Program-made: the position numbers and the translations under genes
Notes under the pieces: generated by a model
Told to the model about the DNA's origin: nothing
The model's input: the letters and a program-made list of their open reading frames with translations, nothing else
Databases searched by the model: none
Source of the DNA: Zhengitettix transpicula
Taxonomy: Eukaryota > Arthropoda > Insecta > Orthoptera > Tetrigidae
Reading direction: 5' to 3'
Assembly: GCA_037074705.1 (NCBI GenBank)
Contig: CM073593.1
Span: forward strand, 16,559,001 to 16,623,000
Length of the DNA: 64,000 nucleotides
Part shown: piece after piece, positions 1-10,429 of the stretch
Layout of the letters: each line of letters starts with the position of its first letter
Numbering within the stretch: position 1 is the first letter of the stretch

Positions 1-1014
1 TGTCGAATAATTACATTTCGCGGTGAATGAGCTTGATATTGTTTACCCCGTTGTTGTTCGTGTGTACTTTCAACCACTTTCCGCATGGGAGGGAAGCACC
101 CTTTGGCGTGGGGGTGGAGAGGCGTTACAGAAATTAACACGAAAATAACCAAGTTTGTAGTTGAATCCGGGGTTATGGATGAGTCTGAATTTAATTATTA
201 CATTCAAATTACTAAATATGTTGTTCTTCAACCCCTAGGAGTCGGGTGGAAGGGGATAACAATGTTCCGCGTTCATTCTTAAATACGTGGAGCAATTTCG
301 ACGAAATTTTGTACACATGTTCCATTTAAACCGGTGAACTATTTTATCTTCAAATAGTGTGTTTGAGCGATGGCAAAATACGAAGGTGAATAATTTGTTT
401 AAACATGCAGCGTTCTTTGAAAATAACTTTATAAATTCTAACTCTTTACAAACACAGTATTCACCAATAACTCCTCTTTTAATAATCCCTAACAGAGATA
501 TACTAGCACCAAGATAAATAAATAAATTTTGAATAAAATATAGTTCACAGATAACCTTTATCAGCTGACCAAGCGTCATGATATCTCTTAGCGAGTAACA
601 GTCTCCCGGTGCCAACTGAAAACACTGGGGTTTGGTGACTGAAAAAATATTTTTCTGTTCTTCGGAAACAAACACTATGGAACTAAGACACGATACCACC
701 CCAGAGGGTGAAAGTTAAAGGGGGTGAAAATTTTAAAACATGCATAAAATGCCGATATTTGTGTCTAATAAATTTTATTCGAGGTCAGTGAGATTAACAC
801 TGTTCTCCCGATGTTATTTTTCACACTATAAACGCACCGGGAGTATTTTGGACGCTCTTTAGGTACTTTTGTGTCGGGAGTATTTGTTTCCCTAAAGTCA
901 CCGGGGGAGGGGTGATAGATGGTGTACTGATAAAATTACCATTTCCTCTTGACTAGAGATTCGTGTAGAATTGAATACTTTTTGTACACGGACAACGCCG
1001 AACACCCAGCTAGT
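1..1014 (+). mobile_element. Helentron-like element, 3' part, cut by window start
   Basis: The right end reads CAACGCCGAACACCCAGC followed by TAGT, the same end seen at 30271 (CAACGCCGGGCACCCAGC, TAGT). This CTAGT-type 3' end is typical of Helentron/Helitron2 non-autonomous elements. Bases 1-260 match the ~275-bp unit arrayed at 28-30 kb (TTTCAACCACTTTC, then GGGAGGGAAGCACC, then AATCCGGGGTTATGGAT). From about 258 a segment like the left end of other copies follows (TGTTCCGC, then GTACACATGTTCC and AACCGG). The left end lies outside the window. The 65- and 154-codon frames here are not conserved between copies and are not genes. Confidence 0.68.
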
Positions 1015-1099
1015 TTAAAATGTTAAGTAGGGTGCAAGAGTAGAAAGTTTATAAAACAAGTTTAAAAATCAATCTAATTGAAGACGGTATGGAATATAT

Positions 1100-2051
1100 T
1101 GTAATATTCAAAATAGAAAGCGTTAAATAAATGAAAGAATTTAATTTACAAACAAACAAATTTATCATCAATGTTAAAAAAACAATTACACAATTTAAAA
1201 ATATCTCAGGGTCTCTACTGGGTTTGATAATGGCGAATCATTTTACTTCTCAACTTAAACACAAATTCCAATTTAAAAGAGAAAAGATTTACTCGTCAAT
1301 TAATTAGGACGAAGTTTACTTATCAGCGAAGTTAAACTAAACAGATGGATTATAATTAACAAATTTTAATCAAAAGAAGAAAACTAAATCTGACGTCTAT
1401 CTTTTAATCAGGTTTACATAATTATTTGTTTTTATATTGTTACTCACGGCAGCATTCCAGGATACCTTGTAATTGACGAAACACTATGGCGGGGTTTTTC
1501 ACTGCTTCTAAAAACTCACAGATTCTAAAATTAACAGTTTTAGATCAAAAATCAGGAACCAGGATAATCTTCCTTTCGTCTCTCTCTCGATTGACTTCTT
1601 CTCGGCTATGTGCACCAAAAACTGTTTGTGCTTAGCAGGTTTCGTAGTTCTGCTCAAGTGAATATTTCGTCTTGAGCAAAATGTTCATGGACCAATCAAC
1701 TCTGTTGGTTGGTAATCCTCGATATTTCTCTGCAAATTTTCTTTGAATATTTGAAATTGTCTTGTCTATTTCAACTCGACCAATTTCTGTCGTGTCTGAC
1801 TGCCCACTGCTTCTACTTAACTTTACTTTTAAAAGAACATCTCGTCTATTTTAATACGACCTGTACTTGACCAAACCTTCCAGCCAACTGAACAACCGTC
1901 TCGCAATTTTGAGCGCGCATACGTCTTCCGACAAAGGAAACCGTGCTTGGCTACATTGTTGCTATGTTCTGTACCGCCGACAAGAATAGATTTCTCAAAC
2001 AATTTATTTTTTTTAATTTCTCAATTAATGCCTTAATTAATTGGCATTACA
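1100..2051 (-). mobile_element. Solo LTR, group B/C type, minus strand
   Basis: On the minus strand the unit starts TGTAATGCC and ends ATTACA, giving the TG...CA ends of a retrotransposon LTR. It is flanked on both sides by ATAT (1096-1099 and 2052-2055), a 4-bp target duplication as known for 17.6/297-type Gypsy elements. It carries the conserved downstream motif in reverse complement (CTCAGGGTCTCTACTGGGTT at 1205-1224) that recurs in the other LTRs of this window. No internal region or partner LTR is adjacent, so I read it as a solo LTR of 952 bp. Confidence 0.7.
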
Positions 2052-2102
2052 ATATATTATAAAATATAAATTTGTATATTTTAAAAGGAATATTTTTTAA
2101 TC

Positions 2103-2980
2103 GGGAATGGGGGATGAGAGATGGTGGAAGGAGGTAGGTAGCTCACATCACTTAACAAATGCGAAAGTAGCTTCCGGTTGGTGAGTTTGGTGACTCATGA
2201 CATAGACTATGTCATAATTGGAAAATAAGTATGTATCGGGGATATTGATCATCATCAATGAACGTAAATCTTTTATGTCACAATTTTCTTTAAAATGTAT
2301 CATACGATTCAAACGAAACTCCCGACATTCAACTTCGTTACCGACGCATATATCAAGGATTACGCCGTCCCGGGTCGGGTCGTATTTTCCGCGGTCCTCG
2401 AAGCTTCCGCCCACTGCTTTCACCTTGTTACAGCTGTATTATGCGGTCTCGGCATGATTTGATTTGTGTGGCCCCTTCTCGTCGCTCAGCAATCAGAGGG
2501 GACCCTTCCGCTCTCCCCTCCTCCTCTAGTAAGCTTACTTCGTCATGATATGGCTCAGCTAATCCCATCGATGCGATGCTCACGTCAATAAATGGGATTG
2601 GATCTCTCTCTCTCTCTCTCTCTCTCTCTGCCCCCTCGCTCCCGTCGTTGCCTACATGGGCAAGGGAGTGATCAGGAGGTGGTGCGCCGGGATCTCTTCT
2701 TGCTTCACCAATCCGACGATCCTATTCAGTGCTCTCCAGATGTCAAGACGGTGCACAAATAGAATAAAAAATGCTTCGGAGGAGAATCGGGGGTCCATGT
2801 TGATTACACCCCGCTTTGTAAGCGAGTCGCATCTTTGCTTTAGTCGAAGAGCAGAAAGAGGGGGTCCTCGAGATGAAATCAATTTGTGGATACGAGTGCA
2901 GATATTTTCGCAAACCGCGTATATCACGCAATCCATTTATCGACGAGGCAGAAAGTTTTCTACATTTCTAATGCAATAAA
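2103..2980. other. GC-richer unassigned stretch
   Basis: This ~880-bp stretch is visibly less AT-rich than its surroundings and contains none of the repeat families found elsewhere in the window. Open frames occur on both strands (2148-2423 minus, 91 codons; 2656-2979 plus, 107 codons; 2652-2936 minus, 94 codons). They overlap one another and show no domain I recognise, so none is called a gene. It could be single-copy regulatory DNA, an untranslated exon or an unrecognised repeat. Confidence 0.35.
2603..2629. repeat. (TC)n microsatellite
   Basis: An uninterrupted TC dinucleotide run of about 13 units within the GC-richer stretch. It is the only long TC tract in the window; most others are TA. 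Confidence 0.95.
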
Positions 2981-3228
2981 AATATTCAGATTTTAATATA
3001 ATAACAATTTATTTAGAGTGACAATATTTAGCGCTATATTTGGGCCGTATAGAAGAGTAACGATTATTTTAAATAAATTTCTTCGAATTAATATTATGTT
3101 GACATAGTTTTTGTTTCTGCGACATGGTGATGTCCGCAGTGGCCGCGTAGTGATTTTCTCGTGGACGCGTGGGCGGACTTCGGTTCTTCCGTCCTGACAA
3201 CTGCACAAAAACACGTTTCAAAGCTCTA

Positions 3229-4035
3229 TCAAAGACTGTAATACAACTGTTTTCTCCAAAACTATTTCACCGGAACATGAATCTTTTTCAAACGAATGGC
3301 GTGTCTCACGATTATGAGTCTAGAAATCGCTCAGGTCAAATATCTTTGCTCCTCTTCCAGAGAACTATTCACAATGCAGGGATAGTTTTACACAATAGTA
3401 TTCCTCAAAATGTAAAGAACAATAATAACTACAAGAGTTTTGGGATTAAATGTAAAAATTTACTACTGAAAGGGGCCGGTGTTTTACTCAGTACAGGATT
3501 TTCTTGATAGTTCCTCTAAGATTTAATTACTTTTTTAATGCAACAGTGTTGAATGTGTTTCTAATAATTCATAACTTGCTTAGTCTCTTTTGGTCTTTTC
3601 TGCTCTTTTCTTTCATGAACGGCCTGGAGTTTGCAGATTCCTCGTCGCTCTGTTTCGTGAAGTGACTTGTCCGTCGTTTATGTTTCCTCCTAGTGTGCGT
3701 GTGTCAAGTTTTGTTTATTCTTGTGTGATGTGTAGTTGTATATTTTATGATAGTTATTTCTCCAATCATTAATTATCTATCAGTACTATTGAATTGTTTA
3801 TTTTAGTAGAGTAAATATTATATTATAACCTTAGTATAGTTAAATGATAATTAATTTTGTTATTATTACTATATAGCTCTTTTCCTTAGGTTGGACAGGA
3901 AAATTTGTGTTCCTTATAGTTAGTATTTTTATGTTAACTTCTAATTATTTATTTGTAGCATCCATTGCAATTTTATTTAATAACGTATTGTATTTCCTCA
4001 TACGAATACTAATGGAATGTAATAAATAAAATTCG
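3229..4035 (+). pseudogene. LINE 3' fragment: C-terminal RT-ORF remnant plus 3' UTR
   Basis: Bases 3277-3507 encode a tail whose motifs match the end of jockey/CR1-superfamily LINE polyproteins: RNMNLFQTNG, then HDYESRNRSG, then GIVLHNSIPQNVKNNNNYKSFG. The same tail occurs on the minus strand at 30782-30990 (RNMNLFPTNG, HDYETRNRSG, GIVLYNSLPPDVKNNNNYKSFG), so the two are copies of one family. No reverse-transcriptase core is left here: the copy is 5'-truncated near 3230, as usual for LINEs. The 3' UTR aligns by eye with the minus-strand copy to about 4020, through TTAGTATAGTTAAAT, ATTTGTGTTCC and TTTCCTCATA, and ends in an AT-rich AATAAATAAAAT tail. The frame stops at 3505-3507. I infer a dead 5'-truncated insertion. 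Confidence 0.8.
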
Positions 4036-4159
4036 AAATCTGTTTAAACACTCTCTCAAAACTGTTTCTGAGAAACAGTTGCAAATCCGTTTCGACACTT
4101 ACTTAAATACTGCTTCAAAAACTGAACTGACTGTCCTCTAAAAAATATTTACATTCTTG

Positions 4160-4700
4160 TCTAATAAAACAATAAAGAAGTTTTGTAATTTACTATTAAT
4201 ATTATAAATGATTAAGCTCTTAAATCACATATCAAATTTATTTTAATGTAAGTTACATTAAAATTTAAGAATTTAATATTGTATAATATACAAGTGTTAC
4301 GTTAGAAGGTTTTAACCATATTCATCTGTAAAATTATTACGTACATCTATAGATTAACGTATGTGTATACCTATGTTAATACATTATGTCACAGAGATTT
4401 AATGATATTTCGTATACCTGATAATTAATTAAAATATTTACTTTGGTTAACTTGGTTTCTAGACCTGGTTCAATATGAAAATTCAATTGATTTCATGTTC
4501 AATGACCTAGCTCGGACTGACTGGACGTGTTGTATCTTCATCAACAACTTCTACATGGCTATTTCAAGTATATCGATATTTTAATATATCGATTGGAGAT
4601 ATGGAAGTTCTTGTGGAAGATGCAACTCGACCAGTCAACCAGAGCTAGGTCATTGAACATGTAAATCCTTTTAGCTAGACGTCAACAATATCTAGGATCA
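4160..4700. mobile_element. Fold-back element, with inverted-repeat core at 4494-4661
   Basis: Left arm 4494-4556 begins CATGTTCAATGACCTAGCTC, and right arm 4599-4661 is its imperfect reverse complement, ending GAGCTAGGTCATTGAACATG. The spacer holds a near-palindrome built on TATCGAT. The upstream part (about 4170-4490, with TTAAATCACATATCAAATTTATTTTA in two pieces and GGTTCAATATGAA) is related to 32810-33060, which belongs to a second fold-back element. Its outer limits are uncertain. No coding capacity is seen; it is most likely a MITE or fold-back DNA element. Confidence 0.6.
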
Positions 4701-5935
4701 GATCATTGCACACTAATCTAACGCATACTTGTCTGTTCTCCAGATCTCCTCAGCCAAACTATACCCTAGACAATGTTATCCTAACTATCCCCCACATCAC
4801 CTTAGATTGTCCTACCTTATAGAAGGAAAGGGAAGCCACAATAGCCGCAGATTTCTTATCATCCGAGGACGCCATAAGGGAGATGCTAGTGATCACGGAA
4901 ATAACTGATTTATAATCAAATGTAAATAATATAATTAACAATAATTACTTTTATGATCGCTCATGATCTTAAAGAATCATGCGACTGTAAATAAGGACTA
5001 ATACAAAAAATATAAAAAGTTTGACTTCTTAGCGTTGTGTTATACAATTACTGTTATAATTGAACAAAAATCAAAGTAATTGCGAATATTAATTGTCTTA
5101 TAATGTATAAAATCTATAACATGTCTTTCTGGTTCTTAGACCATTTTACGGTTGAGAAATAATAATTGAGGTTTTGTAGCTCCAATATCGATATTAATTT
5201 CGTTCACATAATATCCTGTTACTGTACAGGGAGTTCAGTATAAAGTGTCTGAGCCTTTAGTAATGAACCCATTTTGATCAATGATTTGACGACTATTTTC
5301 GACGGAGATAAAATTAATTACATTGGCATGAAAAGAGTAATTTTCGTAATATTTTAACAAAATTGTTAATCCTATGAGAGGAAAATAAAGAGCTACGAGA
5401 GTACGTTCATGTTCCAAGAATTTATGTTTCCCAAAAAAGATAAATGAGCGTCGTTTTTTTTAAACACGACCTTTGATCTCACATTATTCTCGTCCGGGTC
5501 AATGGAGTAACTAAAAGAGAAATAAAACTCATCACGCACGAGGAATTCTCATTTGTTAGTGTTGCGTGTGTTGTCGATGACACATGAGTGCGGCTTCACT
5601 GAGCTTTCTCCTTTTTTTCTATGCGTGTCCTCAGCATAAATTTCTTCCTGTCAATAAAGTATTTTCTCCAATTAGAAACTTGACGTGTCGAAGAAATTAG
5701 ATTTACTTAAATTAATTTTTTTTTCGAAAATTTCCTGGAAGAAACATTTTAAAGTATGAAACAATTTACGACTCGTATCCTCAAAGTATCAAAAAATAGC
5801 ACGGACCGTGAGGTGCTGCAGAATTCTAACACTGGGGATTTTGTTACTTTCATGTGACTGCATCCATTATTCAGAAATTATATTGCTAATGATAGGAAAT
5901 ATTTATGCATGGTATTCCCGACTTATTAATCATAT
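4701..5935. other. No gene or repeat recognised
   Basis: AT-rich sequence with short frames only (at most 60 codons). I find no match to the repeat families of this window. Confidence 0.5.
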
Positions 5936-6075
5936 ATATCCGAACGTTTAAGAGTAAATGATAAATAATACAGAGCATTTAAAAATCAAAAAAATATTTA
6001 AGATTGAAAAAACACAACGTTTTGTCGCTATTTGCGATGTAGTCAAGTATTCTTCAGAAAATTTGGTAGTCAGGT
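5936..6075 (-). mobile_element. Decayed Penelope-like element 3' end
   Basis: Read on the minus strand, this contains CTGAAGA, then ATCGCAAATAGCGACAAAAC and GTTGTGTTTTTT. That is the layout of the PLE terminal motif seen intact at 18060-18089 (CTGAAGA, GTCGC stem, GCGAC, GAAAC). GAAAC has become AAAAC and the spacing is longer, so it is a decayed copy. The limits are approximate. Confidence 0.4.
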
Positions 6076-6126
6076 ATAGTAAAGTGTTTAATTATTGTTC
6101 AGATTTCTATATAACGGTTCAATTCA

Positions 6127-6131
<5 letters not shown>
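6076..6131. repeat. 56-bp block shared with 10043-10096
   Basis: TTTAATTATTGTTCA, then TTCAATTCATTTTAATATAT, recurs at 10043-10096. At both sites it abuts a TA tract from which a TGTAA-starting element begins. It may be a piece of another LTR (minus strand), since the second copy lies directly outside a primer-binding site. Confidence 0.5.
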
Positions 6132-6161
<30 letters not shown>

Positions 6162-6164
<3 letters not shown>

Positions 6165-7124
6165 AAAGCCAATGAAACAGGCCATTAATTGTTCTTAATA
6201 TAATTAAATTGTTAGCGGTACGAATGCGTAAAGGCGACAATGAAGGCGGGTTTTTCCTTTGTTTAACAATGGAGACCGCGCTTAGTGAACTGCGTATGCG
6301 CTTGGAGAAAGACCAGTTGGTGGCGAAACATTGCAAGAGACACAACAAATAAAACTTGAGCAGAGACTATGTTAATGTATTACCAGTTAAAGTCGTGAAT
6401 TAATGCAAAGTGAAACATTCACGGAAGTATTGCATCGTAAATATTGGAAAGTAATAGCAATTTTGTCAGAATAGAACTTTCCAAAATCTTCGTGGAGGAA
6501 TTGTTCGAGAAGAATATTGGGAAATTATTGTGGAGCGGAGCAGTCAAAGAAATATAGCTAATCTTGCCAAATTTTAAAGTGAAGTGTAGAATCAGTGAAA
6601 ACAAAGGCCTGATATTAAAATTAAAGTGTTCAAGATACAAGAGAGAGATCTGGTACCAGAAAAACGGTCCGTGAGTAACCAAAACTTTGATAAATTTGTA
6701 AACGATAATTAAAAGGGTAGAGTCAGATTTCGTTCAGTTTTCATTGCGTTCAGTTTTCTTTTCACTTATTTTCATATTGTTTTAGGTTAACTTTTTTATA
6801 TTTGAATTGTTAATTGTCAGTTTATACATTGATTTTGTTCTAATTATCAAACCCAGTAGTGACCCTGAGATAAGAGATTCGACGAATTTAATTGTAATTA
6901 TATAAGAATTGTATGTTCAAAAATGCCGCGAATTAATCATGAAAATTTAAGTATTTGTTTAAATGGATGAAATTCGGCATGAAAATAAGTTTTGTAAATT
7001 GTAAAATTTATCAAAAATAATAAATTCCTTTTAAGCTCAATCACGAATTGTTAATTATTCCTATAATTTAATTAAATCTAATTTGAGTATTACGCAACGT
7101 GGGGCAAATTTTGTTTTGTTTATT

Positions 7125-7127
<3 letters not shown>
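6162..7127 (+). mobile_element. LTR, group B (copy B1)
   Basis: The unit starts TGTAAAGCC and ends TTTATTACA, and is embedded in (TA)n on both sides. Group-B landmarks in order are TTGTTAGCGGTACGAATGCG (6210-6229), the palindrome TCTGGTACCAGA (about 6649), AATTAAAAGGGTAGAGTCAG (6709) and ACCCAGTAGTGACCCTGAGA (6851). Near the 3' end CAACGTGGGGCAAATT follows an earlier TATTAC, a PBS-like module inside the unit. The open frame 6419-6682 (minus) is not conserved in other B copies. Function would be LTR promoter and polyadenylation; no internal region is attached. Confidence 0.7.

Positions 7128-7159
<32 letters not shown>
7128..7159. repeat. (TA)n tract between two LTRs
   Basis: About 16 uninterrupted TA units lie between the end of one LTR (TTACA) and the end of the next, oppositely oriented LTR (TGTAG on the plus strand). 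Confidence 0.95.
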
Positions 7160-7162
<3 letters not shown>

Positions 7163-8039
7163 AGTAATCGTGCGTCCATTAATAATAATACATTATGAAA
7201 ACAATTAGAATTTTATCCAGCTATTAATCATTAAATTCATCAATAAATATTAAGGCAAAACATAAAATATGAACTTTAAATTCTAAACGAAATTCGAAAT
7301 CTGACGACAATATCTTTACTTATGAGTTTAAAAATAGTAATTACCTTACTGTCTCTCGTACTCAAGGAAATTGTCTCGTTCGGGCACACACAAACACACA
7401 CACACACTTTATAGACAGGCCATTCTATCCACTGACTCTAATTAACACTTTTAGTTTTGCAAAAGTTAGTTTACTGTTCGTTTATAAAATCCTATCAGCT
7501 CGTTCCGAAGATTGTTAACTGCTGGATGCAGTTACCTGTGCTCCCAAAATCGAAGAAAGTGTTCTAAATCGAGAATATAATGATTTAGATTCAACACACT
7601 GAATATTTAGCGTTGAATATTACGTAGTTATCTCACAGACTGCCACTTGTAAAATGTTCTAACTGGTTTAGCTGTTGTTACATGTATCCAGACACTTTCT
7701 GGATTTTATATTTTTCGTCTGTCCACTGCCATATTCCCGAAATGACTGGTGCACACACCGCGTCTAGGAAACCAACAACTGCAATATCAGCAAGAATTAC
7801 ATTCTTACCACATCCTTTTGTACGACTTGTGTGTTTTATACCGCTAACAATGCGTGTCCAAAGTTTTGTTTATTAATTAATTATTTCCTCTTAATTACCA
7901 CAAGAGAGAGAGAGAGAGAAATTAATTGTTCACGCATCGTCATCACCAAAGCATCTAACTAAAACAAAGATAAAACAACACCAACAACGCCCACTTCTTA
8001 TTATTATTACCAACTAATAATTGTAATAAGTTTATTACA
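7160..8039 (-). mobile_element. 3' LTR of a minus-strand LTR retrotransposon
   Basis: Read on the minus strand it starts TGTAATAAAC directly downstream of a polypurine tract and ends ACTACA at the (TA)n. It is 880 bp long. Internal similarity to other LTRs is weaker: the reverse complement of GAAATCTGAC and of a CACTGACTCTAATTAA segment resembles the B group (GTGTAGAATCAGTGAG), but the conserved CCCAGTA motif is not clear. With the PPT and the PBS at 10030 it forms one element. Confidence 0.65.
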
Positions 8040-8042
8040 TTA

Positions 8043-8056
8043 TCCCCCTCTTTTTT
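8043..8056 (-). other. Polypurine tract (PPT)
   Basis: Minus strand AAAAAAGAGGGGGA lies three bases upstream of the TG that opens the 3' LTR. A purine run in this place primes plus-strand DNA synthesis in LTR retrotransposons. Confidence 0.7.
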
Positions 8057-10010
8057 ACATAGTCTCGACTCCTCACCCCCTAACTAGTCAGTACGAACAA
8101 TGCAATTTGAACACATTCCCTGTTTCCCTATTCACTATCTTCTATGAACTTATTTTCCCGCACTTTTCATGTTCCACCTTCTTTGTACATTTCACACACA
8201 CTTCAAATCCAATTCTCTCAGAACTGCTTATCCTCCTTTTTTATCATATCATCTGATGTGTCTCCCAACTGTTCTTCGTCCTTGCAGATTCATTCAATTT
8301 CCAGTTACCCACCAAATGATTATAAATCTTGCATGGTCTTGACGGATTCAGTTTCCATATTGTAATGTACTAACTTGAATATTTTATTTATTATGATGAT
8401 CAAGAGCATCGTGTAATATTTTTATTTCAATTACATATTCTTTATTACCATTTATAATAATCTTTGCAATACCCAGAACATCTTTAACCTAATTGCACAC
8501 ATTTGCAGCAATTATTACACTAGTTTTCTGTAATTGATTAATCAATAACACATCTCTCATGGTCATTAAACAATATTCATTATTTAATTGTTTGTTGTCA
8601 TTGTTACCATAATGATCTGGGAAAGCGTCTGCATAATGATTGAGACATTATCTCATATGCATATATTATAGCAATATAACTTAATTTCGAATCTCTGAAC
8701 AACATTCATTTGATCTGTTAAGTTAACCATTAATATGTTACACACAAAATTGTCCTCCTGAAAATAATTTAATATGTAATCACTTTCATCACCATTTGTT
8801 ACTAATACTGGGCACATGTTTTAAATATTGCCAAACGTTTTTATATAACTGTATTCTGTAGAATTAATGCATTTTATGAAATCTTCACATAATTTTTACC
8901 ACCATTTATATAATTAATATAGTTAAAATTATCAATTTCTCATGAACCAAGTTTTCCATAAATGTTTTTAATATAATTGTCGAATATATTTGTTTTTCCT
9001 GACACTCTTATGAGATTCGTACTTTCTATTTTTTTTATAAGATTCATCATCATTTACTAGCAGGATATTTTTGTTATAAGACCTTTTCTTGAATTAATTT
9101 TTAGAGAATCAGAAAGAAAACAGAGGCAATCCGCCTGCTTCAACATTATGTAAATGAGCTTCTAATTTTCGGACAATATGGTGATCATTACTGCTAACAC
9201 ACTCATTGTTAAAAGGTTCATTGTCAGATACTAGATCATTAAGATTTTCTTCAACTTCCAATTTAGCATAACAACCAGGCTTTTCCTTGCTCACACTCTG
9301 CTTCTCAGACTTATTTCCAATCACACCCTCAGATATATGTGATTTTGTGAATCTATTTAAAACCGTTTAAATTGTTTTCCCACCAGTTATGTTCTTCAAT
9401 TTCTTAATATGAACAATTGAATTATTATTCTCATGCACCTCAGCAACATTGGTCCAATTATTTGAATTGTAGACTGCTTTAAGTTCATAGAGATGAAAAG
9501 TCTCAATGCAATGCCAATTTAACTTTATTGTAGTCCTTGGCACAATTATTTTTAATCACTTTATACATTATGTTAGAAAAATGTGGAATTTCCAAACTGT
9601 CACGTAATTCCGGCGTTTCATAATTCTTACAAGCTTAATTAATTTTATTTTGTGAAGATTCTTTCATTTCACACAAAGCTCCTCAACTAACTGCATATCA
9701 TGATACATTTTGATTTTCTTCCAACTTTTTCTCCCCCATCTTCCGTTCTGCTAACACACTTTTCTACAACTCATCCATTCTCTTCCCAAACGTTATCTTC
9801 TTGGTTTTTCAAACTTTCATTCACTTTCTTCTCTACAGGCTCCATTTTGTTAAATAATACTTTGAAACACTCGCTCATTTTAATATTCTTCTTATTAATT
9901 TCGTCATTTCCACAACCTGTTTTAACTCTAACACTTGCTCCACTGCTGCATTCTCTTGGTCTATTTGGTTTTTCATAATTAAAATTCACATATACGTGCC
10001 CCGCTATTCA
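8057..10010 (-). pseudogene. Internal region of LTR retrotransposon, gag-like remnant, no pol
   Basis: Lies between a PBS (10011-10030) and a PPT (8043-8056) on the minus strand, so by position it is the internal domain. Just after the leader, frames at 9989-9771 and in the neighbouring frame encode charged, coiled-coil-like peptide (for example KVLFNKMEPVEKKVNESLKN), like the N-terminal gag of many insect Gypsy elements. Frame changes are needed to read it. A second acidic frame at 9324-9109 (71 codons; EKQSVSKEKPGCYAKLEVEE) is unassigned. At only ~1.95 kb there is no room for protease, reverse transcriptase and integrase, and no RT, CCHC or integrase motif is visible. It is a non-autonomous or internally deleted element. 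Confidence 0.5.
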
Positions 10011-10030
10011 AATTCCACATTCGGGCGCCA
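10011..10030 (-). other. Primer-binding site (tRNA-Lys type)
   Basis: The minus strand reads TGGCGCCCGAA followed by TGTGGAATT. The first 11 bases are complementary to the 3' end of tRNA-Lys as used by many retroelements. The sequence upstream (plus 10031 onward) is ATATATATAATAAACTC, which does not match the 3' LTR end, so the 5' LTR is lost or replaced. Confidence 0.65.
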
Positions 10031-10098
10031 ATATATATAATAAACTCTTTAATTATTGTTCAACTTTCTACGTCAGGCTTCAATTCATTTTAATATAT

Positions 10099-10403
10099 TG
10101 TAACACGATAATGTGATATTGTTGGATTATTGCCTTTGTCGACGTCCCCTTGCGACGCCGCATATTGTTTGTTATTGTTGTGTGGATGGCGCGGGAACAT
10201 ATTTGTAAAGACAGTTGCAATGTAGGCCCCGCCGGTGATGCAGCTCAAACGAATGAAGTTTGTCTTCGAAAATTAATTTCCAATTACATTGCTCGAGAAA
10301 TAAATTACATACAGAAAAATGGTTATGGTAATTTCATATAAAAAAATTACCTGCCACCCTAAATAAACTAAGGAAAGCGACGAAGGCACGTGGTCGAATG
10401 TTA
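10099..10403. other. Unassigned TGTAAC-starting segment between TA tracts
   Basis: Begins TGTAACACG after a TATAT run and ends at a (TA)n. It contains a 63-codon open frame (10150-10341 plus) with no recognisable domain. By position it could be a truncated LTR, but the conserved LTR motifs are absent. Confidence 0.3.
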
Positions 10404-10429
10404 ATATATATATATATATATATATATAT

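Noticed and set aside
10150..10341. 63-codon plus frame with two cysteines as a zinc-knuckle gag piece
   Set aside because: Spacing does not fit CX2CX4HX4C and it lies on the strand opposite to the neighbouring element.
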